A stretch of DNA of 36,518 bases from Prevotella sp. Lineage in GTDB: Bacteria > Bacteroidota > Bacteroidia > Bacteroidales > Bacteroidaceae. Positions within the stretch are counted from its first letter, which is position 1. Each line of letters opens with the position of its first letter. Under the pieces are notes generated by a model that was given only the letters and a program-made list of their open reading frames with translations, did not search any database and had not been told where the DNA came from. This document shows, in pieces, positions 1 through 8,388 of the stretch. Position numbers and translations under genes: made by a program. The DNA is taken from contig JALFIX010000002.1 of the NCBI GenBank assembly GCA_022775105.1, forward strand, positions 1 through 36,518, in the 5' to 3' direction.

Positions 1-1
1 T

Positions 2-1003
2 GGCGAACAGGAGTACGACAGTCTTGTGTATGTTAACTGCTATAAGAATGACCTTGCCAGAATCCTGTTCAGTGGCAATGCCGACATCGACAGGATATTG
101 GTGGGATTATCCTCCATGTCACACAAGACTATCATTCCAGGGAAGACTCTCATTTTCCTTGACGAGATACAGGAAATTCCACCCGTCATCTCCACACTTA
201 AATACTTCTACGAAAACCGCCCTGACATTCACATCATTGTAGCAGGTTCTCTGCTCAGTGTGACGAATATGCAGGGGGAGTCATTCCCCGTGGGCAAGGT
301 GGATATAATGCACCTCTATCCTATGTCGTTCGAGGAATTTCTCGATGCCATGGGCGAGGGGCAGCTCGTCGATATACTCCATTCCAATAACCATCATCTT
401 ACTGACGTGTTTGCATCGAAGTTCATCGACCTGCTGCGTCTGTACTACTTCACGGGCGGCATGCCCGAAGCCGTAAGGACATATTGCGAGACGAAAGACC
501 TCATAGCTGTACGCACCATACAGAAGAATATACTTGCGGCATACGAAGCAGACATTGCCAAGCACACAGCCTCGGAAACTCAGAGAGTGAGGATGGTGTG
601 GCAATCGGTGCCGGAGCAGTTGGCCCGTGAGAACAAGAAGTTCATCTATGGGGCGGTGAGAAAGGGTGCACGTGCAAAAGATTTTGAGATTGCCATTCAA
701 TGGCTTGTAGATGCAGGGCTGGTGTATAAGGTCAATAGGGTGCGCGACCTGAAAGTGCCATTGCGCTTTTATTCTGATTCAAACGCATTCAAACTGTATC
801 TGCTTGATGTGGGATTGTTGGGAGCCATGACCGATGCTCCTGCGGCGAGCATACTCATCGGTGACAATATCTTCAGTGAGTACAAAGGGGCATTCACCGA
901 AAACTATGTATTGCAGCAAATAGTCACTATCCCCGACCGCCCGACATATTATTACAGCGAACATGAACAATCAATGTCTAAAACATCTTTCGACAGCTTA
1001 TGA
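2..1003 (+). CDS. AAA_14/DUF4143-type ATPase, 5' cut by window edge, C-terminus missing
   Basis: The reading frame is open from base 2 (GEQEYDSLVYVNC...), so the gene begins before the window and the GTG at 26 is probably not its start. The Walker B region (IFLDEIQEIPP) and sensor-like strand (IIVAGSLLSV) are typical of the AAA_14 family, followed by the DUF4143 winged-helix part (KVNRVRDLKVPLRFY, FKLYLLDVGLLG). These ATPases usually continue for about 100 residues into a PD-(D/E)XK-like domain after the YYW/YYYS segment. Here the protein stops within about 15 residues of that point (YYYSEHEQSMS...). I infer a frameshift, deletion or degraded end, so this is probably a pseudogene. The family is known, but the function of such ATPases is poorly defined. 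The Walker A motif lies outside the window. Confidence 0.75.
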   Translation, partial: GEQEYDSLVYVNCYKNDLARILFSGNADIDRILVGLSSMSHKTIIPGKTLIFLDEIQEIPPVISTLKYFYENRPDIHIIVAGSLLSVTNMQGESFPVGKVDIMHLYPMSFEEFLDAMGEGQLVDILHSNNHHLTDVFASKFIDLLRLYYFTGGMPEAVRTYCETKDLIAVRTIQKNILAAYEADIAKHTASETQRVRMVWQSVPEQLARENKKFIYGAVRKGARAKDFEIAIQWLVDAGLVYKVNRVRDLKVPLRFYSDSNAFKLYLLDVGLLGAMTDAPAASILIGDNIFSEYKGAFTENYVLQQIVTIPDRPTYYYSEHEQSMSKTSFDSL

Positions 1004-1752
1004 TTATTAACTTATGGGCAATAATTCATCCGTAACGATATAATTATATACACTTACGGATGAGAAATAGTATTCATTTTCCACCACCAGCAGCCTTGCG
1101 GAACAGGTGGAAACGGTGGACTTCAATACTAATGCTGCAAGGTGGTATGTCCATCTGTTAGTATGTTTTTTTTATTGTAAATAGTCTTTTATATTTGCCG
1201 TATTTCGAAGAAAAAGGAAATCGTTTCCATATAGACGAATCTCAAGAGAGTAAAAAACACCGTTTTTTCACTCCAATACAGCCTTGAAATTCCTTGGACG
1301 TACGTCCATAGACTTTATGTTCCGAAAAGTAAAGTATTTTTGCTCTTTCGGGCATCTTTATCGAGCAAAACTCCCATTGTTTGCTCATAAATCCCGTTCT
1401 ATTTCACAGTTTTTCAAATACTGTTTTTTTTTGCTTCTTTTGTCAAGAATAATCTATTTAAGCAGTGGGTGCTGAAATGGAAGAATCAGCACCCACAGTT
1501 CTAATCTTGTAAATTGCACCATTGCTCAGTCTGACCGGGATTAAATGCCAACGGATTACACTCTACGCAGGCCGCGGGCGAGACGCCCACGCTCCCAAAG
1601 GCTACGCATCGAAAAACCACAAATAATTGCCCCCGGGCATTCTCATATACAGACATATATGCTACTTCCGAATCTTGTGTGAATAATAGTTATTATTTGC
1701 TAAATAAATGGCTTTTTCTTGAACATTAGTGTGTATTGTCATTTATTATTCG
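1004..1752. other. Gene-poor intergenic stretch
   Basis: No convincing gene is seen. A 10-bp stem (1026-1035 with 1054-1063, loop 18 nt) just after the broken ATPase could act as a weak terminator, though no T-run follows it. A perfect 14-bp palindrome TGGACGTACGTCCA sits at 1295-1308. A perfect 11-bp stem (1465-1475 with 1486-1496, loop 10 nt) could be a hairpin in RNA. A GC-rich patch near 1571-1600 (gcgggcgagacgcccacgct) resembles short dispersed repeats I associate with other genomes. A 63-codon frame at 1284-1475 has no recognisable motif and is not called. Confidence 0.5.
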
Positions 1753-1760
1753 TAATTTTG
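1753..1760 (+). promoter_or_regulatory. Probable -7 box (TAATTTTG) upstream of the GH43 gene
   Basis: TAATTTTG matches the Bacteroidetes -7 consensus TAnnTTTG and lies about 98 nt upstream of the GH43 start. No TTTG occurs 20 nt upstream, so the -33 element is weak. The implied 5' leader is about 90 nt. Confidence 0.45.
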
Positions 1761-1857
1761 CACTCAAATAGTGTCAATTCAATCTATAAATGAACTTGAT
1801 GTACGTATAATTTCAGAATATTATTCCAAAACAAAACAATATTAACGAACTAACATT

Positions 1858-3516
1858 ATGAGAAGAATCATTCCGTTTATTACATTTATGGTCATGGCTT
1901 GCTCGCAGCCTGTCATGTCACAGACAATGAACAATGCCAACAAGGTAAACTCAGCAGTCAATCCAGTCCTGCCATACAATCTTTGTGCAGACCCAACAGC
2001 GGTGGAATACAATGGCCGCCTTTATGTCTATGGCACAAACGACCAGCAGGAACTTAACACGACGGGCAACAAGACGACTAATACATACGGCAAGATTACA
2101 CAACTCGTGTGCATGAGCACTGCCGATATGGTCAACTGGACATTCCACGGCATCATCAAAGTTAAGTCACTGTCGCCATGGATTGCAACATCGTGGGCAC
2201 CAAGCGTGGTGAGCAGAGAGGAAGAAGACGGCAAGACACACTTTTACCTATACTACACCAATACCGCATCGGGTATAGGAGTCCTCACCGCTACATCGCC
2301 AACAGGTCCGTGGAGAGACCCATTGGGCAACGCATTGATAGACTGGACGACACCTGGACGCGGAAACCAGAGCAACATCATCGACCCAGGTGTCTGCATT
2401 GACGATAACGGTCAGGCATGGCTCACCTTTGGTGGTGGCGATCCTAATAAGACTGGCACAAAACTCATGCCGGGCAACGCACGCATAGTGAAGCTTGGCA
2501 AGGACATGATATCGCTTGACGGAAGCATCCTGCCAATACCTGCACCATTCCATTTCGAGGCTAACGAACTCAACTACATTAACGGCAAGTACGTCTTCTC
2601 ATACAGTGGTGGATGGAGCTGTAACTCAGCTGACTGGAACAACTACGATGGTCGGGGCAACTATCCTTGTCCCGGCAACTGCAGCATAATGGCAATGACA
2701 ACTGACGATCCTGTCAACGGAACATGGGAGTACAAGGGCGAGATACTTAAGAATCCCGGCACCTTCGGATATCCATGGGGTAACAACCACAGCCATCTGC
2801 AGAAGTTCGGCAATGAATTCTATATGATTTACCATACCCAGTATCTTGAGGCTAAGTACGGCATATCAGGTGGCTATCGTGGCATTGCCATCAACAAGGC
2901 AAACGTCAGCCTGCCAAGTGTCAACATCACAGCGTCAATGGACGATGCCGGGCCAGCCATAAAGGCTGATAAGTGTCCACGTGCCAACGAGCTTGTGGAG
3001 GCTGAGACCATGGCAAACTGTGCCGGTGTGAATGTGATTGAGACAACGAAATACGGATGCGTCGTGACGGACATTGACTCAGGCGACTGGACGATGGTGC
3101 GCGGACTGATATTCCCGGAGGATGCACGCTCTGTGACGGTCAGCATCAAGGGAAAGGGCACTATGAAGATATTCTCTGGACGAATGAAAGGCACACCGCT
3201 TGCTGTGGTTGACTTCGACAATGCCACTATGAGTGATGTGACGGTCGATTTGTCGAAGACGATTCCTTCAGGCAAGACATACAGCAACATATTTTTCGCT
3301 TTTTACGATGTTGACGAGAGTTCAGCTGTGCAGTTCAACAACTACCGCTTCAATACACAGACAGCCGAGGAAGTGACGACAGCAATAAATAATGTAGAAC
3401 TTGACAGCAGTGACGCAAAGCACAGCAATGCGACATACAATATCTCAGGTCTGAAAGTAGGAGCAAATGCCAAGGGTATAGTCATCCGTAACGGTCGTAA
3501 GCAGATTGTGAAATAA
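1858..3516 (+). CDS. Secreted glycoside hydrolase family 43 with CBM6-like domain
   Basis: This 552-residue protein is a probable arabinan/xylan-debranching enzyme (alpha-L-arabinofuranosidase or beta-xylosidase class) of the five-bladed beta-propeller family GH43. The N-terminus is a signal sequence, possibly a lipoprotein type (VMAC, Cys15). The base Asp is visible in NLCADPTAVEYNGRLYVYG (Asp45), the pKa-modulating Asp in NIIDPGV (Asp176), and the likely acid Glu in FHFEANELNY (Glu234). A CBM6-like module starts near residue 380 (ELVEAETMANCAGV). The end (YNISGLKVGANAKGIVIRNG) is the short tail seen on many Prevotella secreted proteins. No SusC/SusD pair is in view, so it stands outside an obvious polysaccharide utilisation locus. 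The exact substrate cannot be read from the sequence. Confidence 0.9.
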   Translation: MRRIIPFITFMVMACSQPVMSQTMNNANKVNSAVNPVLPYNLCADPTAVEYNGRLYVYGTNDQQELNTTGNKTTNTYGKITQLVCMSTADMVNWTFHGIIKVKSLSPWIATSWAPSVVSREEEDGKTHFYLYYTNTASGIGVLTATSPTGPWRDPLGNALIDWTTPGRGNQSNIIDPGVCIDDNGQAWLTFGGGDPNKTGTKLMPGNARIVKLGKDMISLDGSILPIPAPFHFEANELNYINGKYVFSYSGGWSCNSADWNNYDGRGNYPCPGNCSIMAMTTDDPVNGTWEYKGEILKNPGTFGYPWGNNHSHLQKFGNEFYMIYHTQYLEAKYGISGGYRGIAINKANVSLPSVNITASMDDAGPAIKADKCPRANELVEAETMANCAGVNVIETTKYGCVVTDIDSGDWTMVRGLIFPEDARSVTVSIKGKGTMKIFSGRMKGTPLAVVDFDNATMSDVTVDLSKTIPSGKTYSNIFFAFYDVDESSAVQFNNYRFNTQTAEEVTTAINNVELDSSDAKHSNATYNISGLKVGANAKGIVIRNGRKQIVK

Positions 3517-3552
3517 CAGTGTTTTTCATATTTGCAGTTAGGGCTTTCATTA

Positions 3553-3619
3553 GATAAGGTTATTAACCTTAACGCCGCAAGGTTATTAACCTTAGTGGCG
3601 CAAGGTTAATAACCTTATC
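3553..3619. terminator. Large hairpin of three palindromic AAGGTTATTAACCTT units between convergent genes
   Basis: Three 15-bp palindromic units (3556-3570, 3579-3593, 3602-3616) repeat at an exact 23-bp period. The outer arms 3553-3570 and 3602-3619 are perfect 18-bp reverse complements. The spacers CGCCGC (3573-3578) and GTGGCG (3595-3600) also pair, with one G-U, leaving the middle unit as a self-complementary loop. A second 7-bp stem follows (3628-3634 with 3646-3652). The site lies between the convergent GH43 and tex genes, so a bidirectional terminator is the simplest reading. Confidence 0.6.
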
Positions 3620-3712
3620 GTCAATGAAGGACAGATGATAAGTCACTGTCCTGTAGAACCAATGTACCTGTCCCTCGCATTTATTTGAGTACGACCTTTT
3701 GGGCTTGTGTCC

Positions 3713-5833
3713 TCACACACCTCGCATCGTCAGCGATATGCGGTTGCGACGGACGTCAACCTCTGTAACCTTGACGGTGACGTGCTGATGGAGCTTGACT
3801 ACATCTCCGGGATTGCTGACGTATTTGTCGGCCAATTGGGAGATGTGGACAAGGCCGTCTTGATGAACTCCTATATCCACGAAGGCACCAAACTGTGTGA
3901 TATTGGTGACTATTCCCGGTAATACCATGCCCTCCGAGAGATCATTTATGCTCTCAATACCGGCGGCAAACTCAAATTCCTCGATCTGATTGCGCGGGTC
4001 GCGACCAGGTTTCTCCAACTCGTTCATGATGTCGGTGAGGGTGGGGATGCCCACTTCTTCAGAGACATAACGCTTGAGGTCGATGCTCTTGCGAAGGGAG
4101 GCGTCGGCGATGAGCTGGGCTACTGTGCATTTGTTGTCGCGCGCCATAGTCTCAACAATCTTATATGACTCTGGATGTACGGCGCTGTTGTCGAGGGGAT
4201 TCTTTGCACCTGATATACGGAGGAATCCTGCACACTGCTGATATGCGGCAGCACCGAGCCTTGGCACCTTCATCAGTTGGCTGCGGGAGGTGAAAGCTCC
4301 ATTGGCACGTCGATATTCCACGATGTTCTTGGCGAGGGTGGGGCCAAGGCCGCTGACGTATGTGAGCAGGTGCTGGCTGGCGGTGTTGAGGTCAACGCCC
4401 ACGGAGTTGACGCAACTCTCCACGGTGAGGTCGAGCGATTTCTTGAGTTTAGCTTGATCGACATCATGCTGATATTGTCCTACTCCGATGCTCTTTGGGT
4501 CAATCTTCACGAGTTCGGCAAGTGGGTCCATCAGTCGCCTGCCTATGCTCACGGCACCTCTCACGGTGACGTCCTCATCGGGAAATTCGTCGCGGGCAGT
4601 CTTTGAGGCGGAATATACCGATGCACCGTCTTCGCTGACGACAAACTGTTTCACCTCATGCTTGAAATGCAATGACTTCATGAAGGCGGCAGTCTCGCGA
4701 CTTGCCGTACCATTGCCGATTGCCATTGCCTCAATACCGTATTTTTCAACAAGATGTTCTATGGTGGCGGCAGCCTGAGTGCGCTTCGATACGGGCGGGT
4801 GGGGGAAGATAGCCTCGTGATGGAGAAGGTTGCCCTGAGCGTCAAGACACACAATCTTGCAACCAGTGCGGAATCCAGGGTCAACACCCATCACGCGTTT
4901 CTGTCCCAAAGGTGCCGACATGAGCAATTGGCGCAGATTGTCGGCAAAGACGTGAATGGCTTCCTCCTCAGCCTTTTCCCTGCCACGGGCGGCAAACTCA
5001 TTCTCGATTGAGGGTTGGAGCAGTCGCTTATATGAATCTTCCACCGCCTCGCGATAGAGTGTGGCACAACGTCCCTGACATCTTACGTTGTTGCGCTTCA
5101 ATCGCTCAATGCACTCGTCATCGTCGGTGGAGATGCTCACTCGCAGTATGCCCTCTGCCTCGCCACGTCGCATGGCAAGCATACGGTGGGAGGGGCAGCG
5201 GCGAAGCGGTTCCTGCCAGTCGAAGTAGTCCTTGTACTTGGCTGCCTCCTCGGTTTCCGCCTTAGCCTTCACTACCTTGGAGGTGATTACGGCATCGCGC
5301 TCAAACTGTTTTCTTACGGTTTGTCGCGAGCGTTCGTCCTCGCTCACCACTTCTGCAATTATATACTGTGCGCCCTGAATGGCATCGGCGGCAGACTTGA
5401 CCTCGCCCTTGACAAACCGCTTGGCTGCTTCCTCAGGACGCTGTTCACGTCCGAGCATTATGAGAGTGGCAAGCGGTTCGAGTCCCTGTTCGCGTGCAAT
5501 CTGGGCTTTTGTGCGTCGCTTTGGCTTGAACGGCAGGTAGATGTCCTCGAGTGTCTCGGCGTTGTCGCACTCGGCAATCCGCTTCTCCAGTTCGGGAGTC
5601 ATCTTCCCCTGTTCGGTGATGGTCTTAAGGATTGTTTCCTTGCGTTTTTCCAGTTCGCGCCATTTGGCAGCCATGTCGCTGATGGCTGCAATTTGCACCT
5701 CGTCGAGTGAGCCGGTGCGCTCCTTGCGGTAGCGAGCTATAAAGGGTATGGTGCAACCCTCGTCGAGGAGCTCGATAGTGTTCTGCACGTTGCGCATCGG
5801 CAACTGCAGCTTTTCTGATAAATGCTTAATCAT
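3713..5833 (-). CDS. tex: Tex family RNA-binding transcriptional accessory protein
   Basis: Tex/YhgF is a conserved cytoplasmic nucleic-acid-binding protein linked to transcription and RNA metabolism. The 706-residue product shows the family order: an N-terminal helical Tex domain (FIARYRKERTGSLDE), a YqgF/RNase H-like fold (GVDPGFRTGCKIVCLD), helix-hairpin-helix motifs (YVSGLGPTLAKNIVEYR and the following KVPRLGAAAY segment), and a C-terminal S1 domain (GMVLPGIVTNITQFGAFVDI). The frame stays open 38 codons further upstream, but those codons read through the inverted-repeat element at 5853-6098 (Cys/Leu/Ser-rich, low complexity). I therefore place the start at the ATG of MIKHLSEKLQLP (5833). 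Confidence 0.95.
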   Translation of the reverse strand: MIKHLSEKLQLPMRNVQNTIELLDEGCTIPFIARYRKERTGSLDEVQIAAISDMAAKWRELEKRKETILKTITEQGKMTPELEKRIAECDNAETLEDIYLPFKPKRRTKAQIAREQGLEPLATLIMLGREQRPEEAAKRFVKGEVKSAADAIQGAQYIIAEVVSEDERSRQTVRKQFERDAVITSKVVKAKAETEEAAKYKDYFDWQEPLRRCPSHRMLAMRRGEAEGILRVSISTDDDECIERLKRNNVRCQGRCATLYREAVEDSYKRLLQPSIENEFAARGREKAEEEAIHVFADNLRQLLMSAPLGQKRVMGVDPGFRTGCKIVCLDAQGNLLHHEAIFPHPPVSKRTQAAATIEHLVEKYGIEAMAIGNGTASRETAAFMKSLHFKHEVKQFVVSEDGASVYSASKTARDEFPDEDVTVRGAVSIGRRLMDPLAELVKIDPKSIGVGQYQHDVDQAKLKKSLDLTVESCVNSVGVDLNTASQHLLTYVSGLGPTLAKNIVEYRRANGAFTSRSQLMKVPRLGAAAYQQCAGFLRISGAKNPLDNSAVHPESYKIVETMARDNKCTVAQLIADASLRKSIDLKRYVSEEVGIPTLTDIMNELEKPGRDPRNQIEEFEFAAGIESINDLSEGMVLPGIVTNITQFGAFVDIGVHQDGLVHISQLADKYVSNPGDVVKLHQHVTVKVTEVDVRRNRISLTMRGV

Positions 5834-5852
5834 GTTTGTTTTTTTTTGTATT

Positions 5853-6098
5853 AAACACAGAGGCACAGAGATACAGAGTTTTTTTAAACACAAAGAGACA
5901 AAGAAACAAAGTCTTTTTTCGCAGACGGAAGATACAAAGAGCAGCAAAGCTGCCTACTAAGTCCACAAAGTATTCCTTCCGCAAGGCTTTGTGGCGACTT
6001 TTAAGTCGCTTGTCACCTTTGTGTCAAAAGAAAACCTTAGTCACCTTAGTGTCTTTGTGTTTAAATAAAAGACTCAGTGTCTCCGTGTCTCTGTGTTT
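5853..6098. repeat. ACACAGAG-type inverted-repeat element, copy 1 (246 bp)
   Basis: The left arm (5853-5878) is three 8-bp units of the form ACACAGAG, followed by a variant set (CACAAAGA, GACAAAGA, AACAAAGT). The right end (6071-6098) is the inverse (CTCAGTGT, CTCCGTGT, CTCTGTGT), preceded by inverse variant units near 6043-6063. The whole could fold into a long imperfect hairpin. The copy separates tex from tRNA-Thr. It is the most diverged of five related copies in this window. Confidence 0.7.
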
Positions 6099-6171
6099 TA
6101 ACAAAATATCGAGTTGAATTGTTATTCATATTACTTAAAATGTGAAATTTCTTAAAAATATATGTGAATTA

Positions 6172-6203
6172 TTTGTGGGAATGGAAAAATATTTGTACCT
6201 TTG
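6172..6203 (+). promoter_or_regulatory. Promoter of tRNA-Thr (TTTG, 20 nt, TACCTTTG)
   Basis: The -33 TTTG (6172-6175) and -7 TACCTTTG (6196-6203) match the Bacteroidetes consensus with a 20-nt spacer. The tRNA begins 22 nt after the -7 box. Confidence 0.8.
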
Positions 6204-6225
6204 CATCCGCATTTCATAAGGGAAC

Positions 6226-6298
6226 GCCGATATGGCTCAGTTGGTAGAGCAATTCATTCGTAATGAATAGGTCCCCGGTTCGAGCCCGGGTATCGGCT
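6226..6298 (+). tRNA. tRNA-Thr (anticodon CGT)
   Basis: A full cloverleaf can be drawn. The acceptor stem pairs GCCGATA with TATCGGC, with discriminator T. The D arm is GCTC/GAGC, the anticodon stem ATTCA/TGAAT has loop TTCGTAA (anticodon CGT, reading ACG), and the T arm is CCCGG-TTCGAGC-CCGGG. CCA is not encoded. A run of Ts follows directly (6300-6306), which may aid termination. The anticodon indicates threonine. Confidence 0.95.
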
Positions 6299-6305
6299 CT
6301 TTTTT

Positions 6306-6444
6306 TGAAAATGAAGAGTGAAGAATGAAGAATGAAGAATAGGCTGCGCATTATCCGCGTTTATCTCATTCTTCATTCTTCATTTTTCATTTAAAATATT
6401 CTTCATTCTTCATTCTTCATTCTTCATTTACAACATTCTTCATT
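6306..6444. repeat. Inverted repeat of tandem heptamers (GAAGAAT / ATTCTTC)
   Basis: The left arm (about 6306-6340) is a tandem run of the 7-mer GAAGAAT. The right arms (6368-6392 and 6398-6444) are tandem runs of the inverse ATTCTTC. The loop (6341-6367) holds a small GCG/CGC stem. The structure lies between the tRNA and the converging LuxR-type gene and could serve as a terminator. It is built like the ACACAGAG elements but from a different unit. Confidence 0.7.
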
Positions 6445-7105
6445 ATATTTTATTAATATCGACGTATCCGTGCATCACGGCATAGATGGTTAATGCGGAT
6501 ATGCTTTTCATCCCAAGTTTTTCGGTGATATTCTTGCGGTGGCTCACCACGGTTGGCAGGCTTATGTTGAGCATGTCGGCAATCTCCTTGTTGATATGGC
6601 CTTGTGCCACAAGCGACAACACCTCAATCTCGCGGTCGGAGAGGGGATTGGTCTGTTGACGCTGAACGGGAGGCAGATTGCGGCCGTTGGCATGGGCATG
6701 CTGCTCAAGGGCGAGCAATGATTTCACAAGCTGCTTCTCGGGAACGTTGACACACAAGGAATGGAAATCGCTTAGGGTGGTGGCATTGTCAAGACCGAGG
6801 GTGAGAACAATGGTTTTGTTGCGTCTTTCGAGGAAGAAGGTACGATGCTCCAACACGATGTTCATTGCCACGAAATAGTGGAAATACTGTTCAGGATTAT
6901 TTGCCTGAAGTTCAGCAAACGAGCCATAGGTGTCCACCTGCATGATGGGCATTATTTCTTGCAATATAGTCTTCAAGCCGATGGTTGCAAGGGTGTTTGG
7001 GTCGATGATAGAATGCCTCACCCCCTGCCCCTCTCCAAAAGAGAGGGGAGATGAATAGCTTTGCTCGTTATTGTTCTTAGACATCATATTATTTTTGTCA
7101 GACAT
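6443..7105 (-). CDS. LuxR/NarL-type helix-turn-helix regulator
   Basis: This 220-residue DNA-binding regulator has a clear C-terminal LuxR helix-turn-helix (residues about 150-215: PLSDREIEVLSLVAQGHINK, then DMLNISLPTVVSHRKNI). The N-terminal half has no recognisable phospho-acceptor receiver domain, so the signal it senses is unknown. Residues 18-30 (SSPLSFGEGQGVR) are encoded by a dispersed DNA repeat, so the native start may have been altered. A GTG within that repeat (Val29) is an alternative start. It lies downstream of, and in the same direction as, the decarboxylase subunit genes after a 114-bp gap holding the partner repeat. It may regulate them, but nothing in the sequence proves it. 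Confidence 0.85.
   Translation of the reverse strand: MSDKNNMMSKNNNEQSYSSPLSFGEGQGVRHSIIDPNTLATIGLKTILQEIMPIMQVDTYGSFAELQANNPEQYFHYFVAMNIVLEHRTFFLERRNKTIVLTLGLDNATTLSDFHSLCVNVPEKQLVKSLLALEQHAHANGRNLPPVQRQQTNPLSDREIEVLSLVAQGHINKEIADMLNISLPTVVSHRKNITEKLGMKSISALTIYAVMHGYVDINKI
7015..7050. repeat. 36-bp dispersed repeat inside the LuxR-type coding sequence
   Basis: This GC-rich 36-mer (starting gcctcaccccctgcccctct) recurs in inverted orientation at 7173-7208 with a single mismatch. Each copy also holds an internal short inverted repeat (CCCTCTC/GAGAGGG). It is translated in frame as SSPLSFGEGQGVR in the regulator. Confidence 0.85.
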
Positions 7106-7172
7106 CTTGGTATTCTTTTCAAATAGTAAAATAATAAAATGTATGGCAAAAACTGCCTTTAAAACATATTAA

Positions 7173-7208
7173 CTCCCCTCTCTCTTGGAGAGGGGCAGGG
7201 GGTGAGGC
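7173..7208. repeat. Second, inverted copy of the 36-bp repeat
   Basis: It is the reverse complement of 7015-7050 except for one base. It sits in the gap between the decarboxylase beta subunit and the LuxR-type gene, ending 11 bp downstream of the beta-subunit stop codon, so it could also act as an RNA hairpin or terminator. Confidence 0.85.
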
Positions 7209-7219
7209 TTTTTATTCTC

Positions 7220-8377
7220 CTATGACAGGAATCCGAGCAATGCTCCGGCTGCTACTGCCGAGCCAATCACACCGGCAACGTTCGGACCCATTGCGTGCAT
7301 GAGAAGGAAGTTGTGGCGGTCGTATTCCAATCCGAGGTTATTACTGATTCTCGCACTCATGGGCACAGCTGATACGCCGGCATTACCGATGAGCGGATTG
7401 AGCTTCTTGTCCTTTGGCAGGAAGAGGTTCATCAACTTGACAAAGCATACACCGCTGGCGGTGGCAACCATGAAGGCACATGCACCGACAACGAAGATGA
7501 AAAGGGTGTTAAGGGTGAGGAACTCGCTTGCCTGGGTTGAGCAACCTACGGTGAGACCAAGCAACATCACGATGATGTCGTTGAGGGCTGAACCGGCAGT
7601 CTTGGCGAGACGTGTGGTCTTGCCTGACTCCTTAAGCAGGTTGCCGAAGAAGAGCATACCGAGCAGAGGCAGACCCGAAGGCACGATGAACGTGGTGAGC
7701 AGCAATCCGATGATGGGGAAGAGGATGCGCTCGGTCTGACTTACCTCGCGGGCAGGTTTCATCTTGATTACGCGCTCCTTCTTGGTGGTGAGCAGACGCA
7801 TCAAAGGCGGCTGAATCAGCGGCACGAGTGCCATATATGAATAGGCACACACGGCGATGGCTCCCATGAGGTTGGGGCAGAGCTTCGACGAGAGGAAGAT
7901 GGCGGTAGGGCCGTCGGCACCACCGATGATGGCAATACCGGCTGCCTGGTTAGGCTCGAAGCCCAGGGCGAGAGCCACCATATATGCGCCGAATATACCA
8001 AACTGCGCGGCTGCGCCCACAAGCACGAGCTTTGGGTTGGCTATCAGTGCGGTGAAGTCGGTCATGGCGCCAATGCCAAGGAATACCAACGGTGGATACC
8101 ATCCTTGGCGCACACCCTGATAGAAGATGTTGAGCACCGAGTTGTCTTCATATAGTCCGATTTCGAGTCCTGCATCGGCGCGGAAGGGAATGTTGCCGAG
8201 AATGATACCCAGTCCTATCGGGATAAGCAGCAGAGGCTCGAAGTCCTTCTTGATTGCGAGGTAGATGAGGATGGCACCCACCACAATCATAATGAGGTTA
8301 CCGGCAGTGGCATTGGCAAAGCCAGTATAGGTAAGGAACTCATTAAAGTTCTCAATTATGAAATCTGTAAATCCCAT
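7220..8377 (-). CDS. oadB: Sodium-translocating decarboxylase, beta subunit (OadB/MmdB family)
   Basis: This is the membrane subunit that couples decarboxylation of carboxybiotin to outward sodium transport, as in oxaloacetate or methylmalonyl-CoA decarboxylase. The 385 residues form many hydrophobic segments. The family signature IIGGADGPTAIF carries the conserved Asp (about residue 155), and the late motif IGNAGVSAVPMSARI is present. The gene lies 11 bp downstream of the biotin carrier gene and is clearly co-transcribed with it. With methylmalonyl-CoA mutase genes 4 kb away, methylmalonyl-CoA is the likelier substrate donor. The carboxyltransferase subunit that would decide this is not in the window. 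Confidence 0.93.
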   Translation of the reverse strand: MGFTDFIIENFNEFLTYTGFANATAGNLIMIVVGAILIYLAIKKDFEPLLLIPIGLGIILGNIPFRADAGLEIGLYEDNSVLNIFYQGVRQGWYPPLVFLGIGAMTDFTALIANPKLVLVGAAAQFGIFGAYMVALALGFEPNQAAGIAIIGGADGPTAIFLSSKLCPNLMGAIAVCAYSYMALVPLIQPPLMRLLTTKKERVIKMKPAREVSQTERILFPIIGLLLTTFIVPSGLPLLGMLFFGNLLKESGKTTRLAKTAGSALNDIIVMLLGLTVGCSTQASEFLTLNTLFIFVVGACAFMVATASGVCFVKLMNLFLPKDKKLNPLIGNAGVSAVPMSARISNNLGLEYDRHNFLLMHAMGPNVAGVIGSAVAAGALLGFLS

Positions 8378-8388
8378 AAGCTATTATT

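Noticed and set aside
1284..1475. 63-codon frame in the gap before the GH43 gene
   Set aside because: AT-rich, no domain, no ribosome site or promoter match, and it ends at a hairpin.
5834..5947. 38-codon N-terminal extension of tex
   Set aside because: It translates repeat DNA into a Cys/Leu/Ser-rich peptide. Family proteins begin at the MIKHL-type start.
6226..6298. tRNA-Thr considered as an island attachment site
   Set aside because: No integrase, direct repeat of the tRNA 3' end, or mobile cargo lies next to it. The accessory island starts 17 kb away.
7051..7172. Segment between inverted 36-mers considered as a proven invertible promoter
   Set aside because: No invertase gene or clear promoter lies within it, so it is only raised as a possibility.
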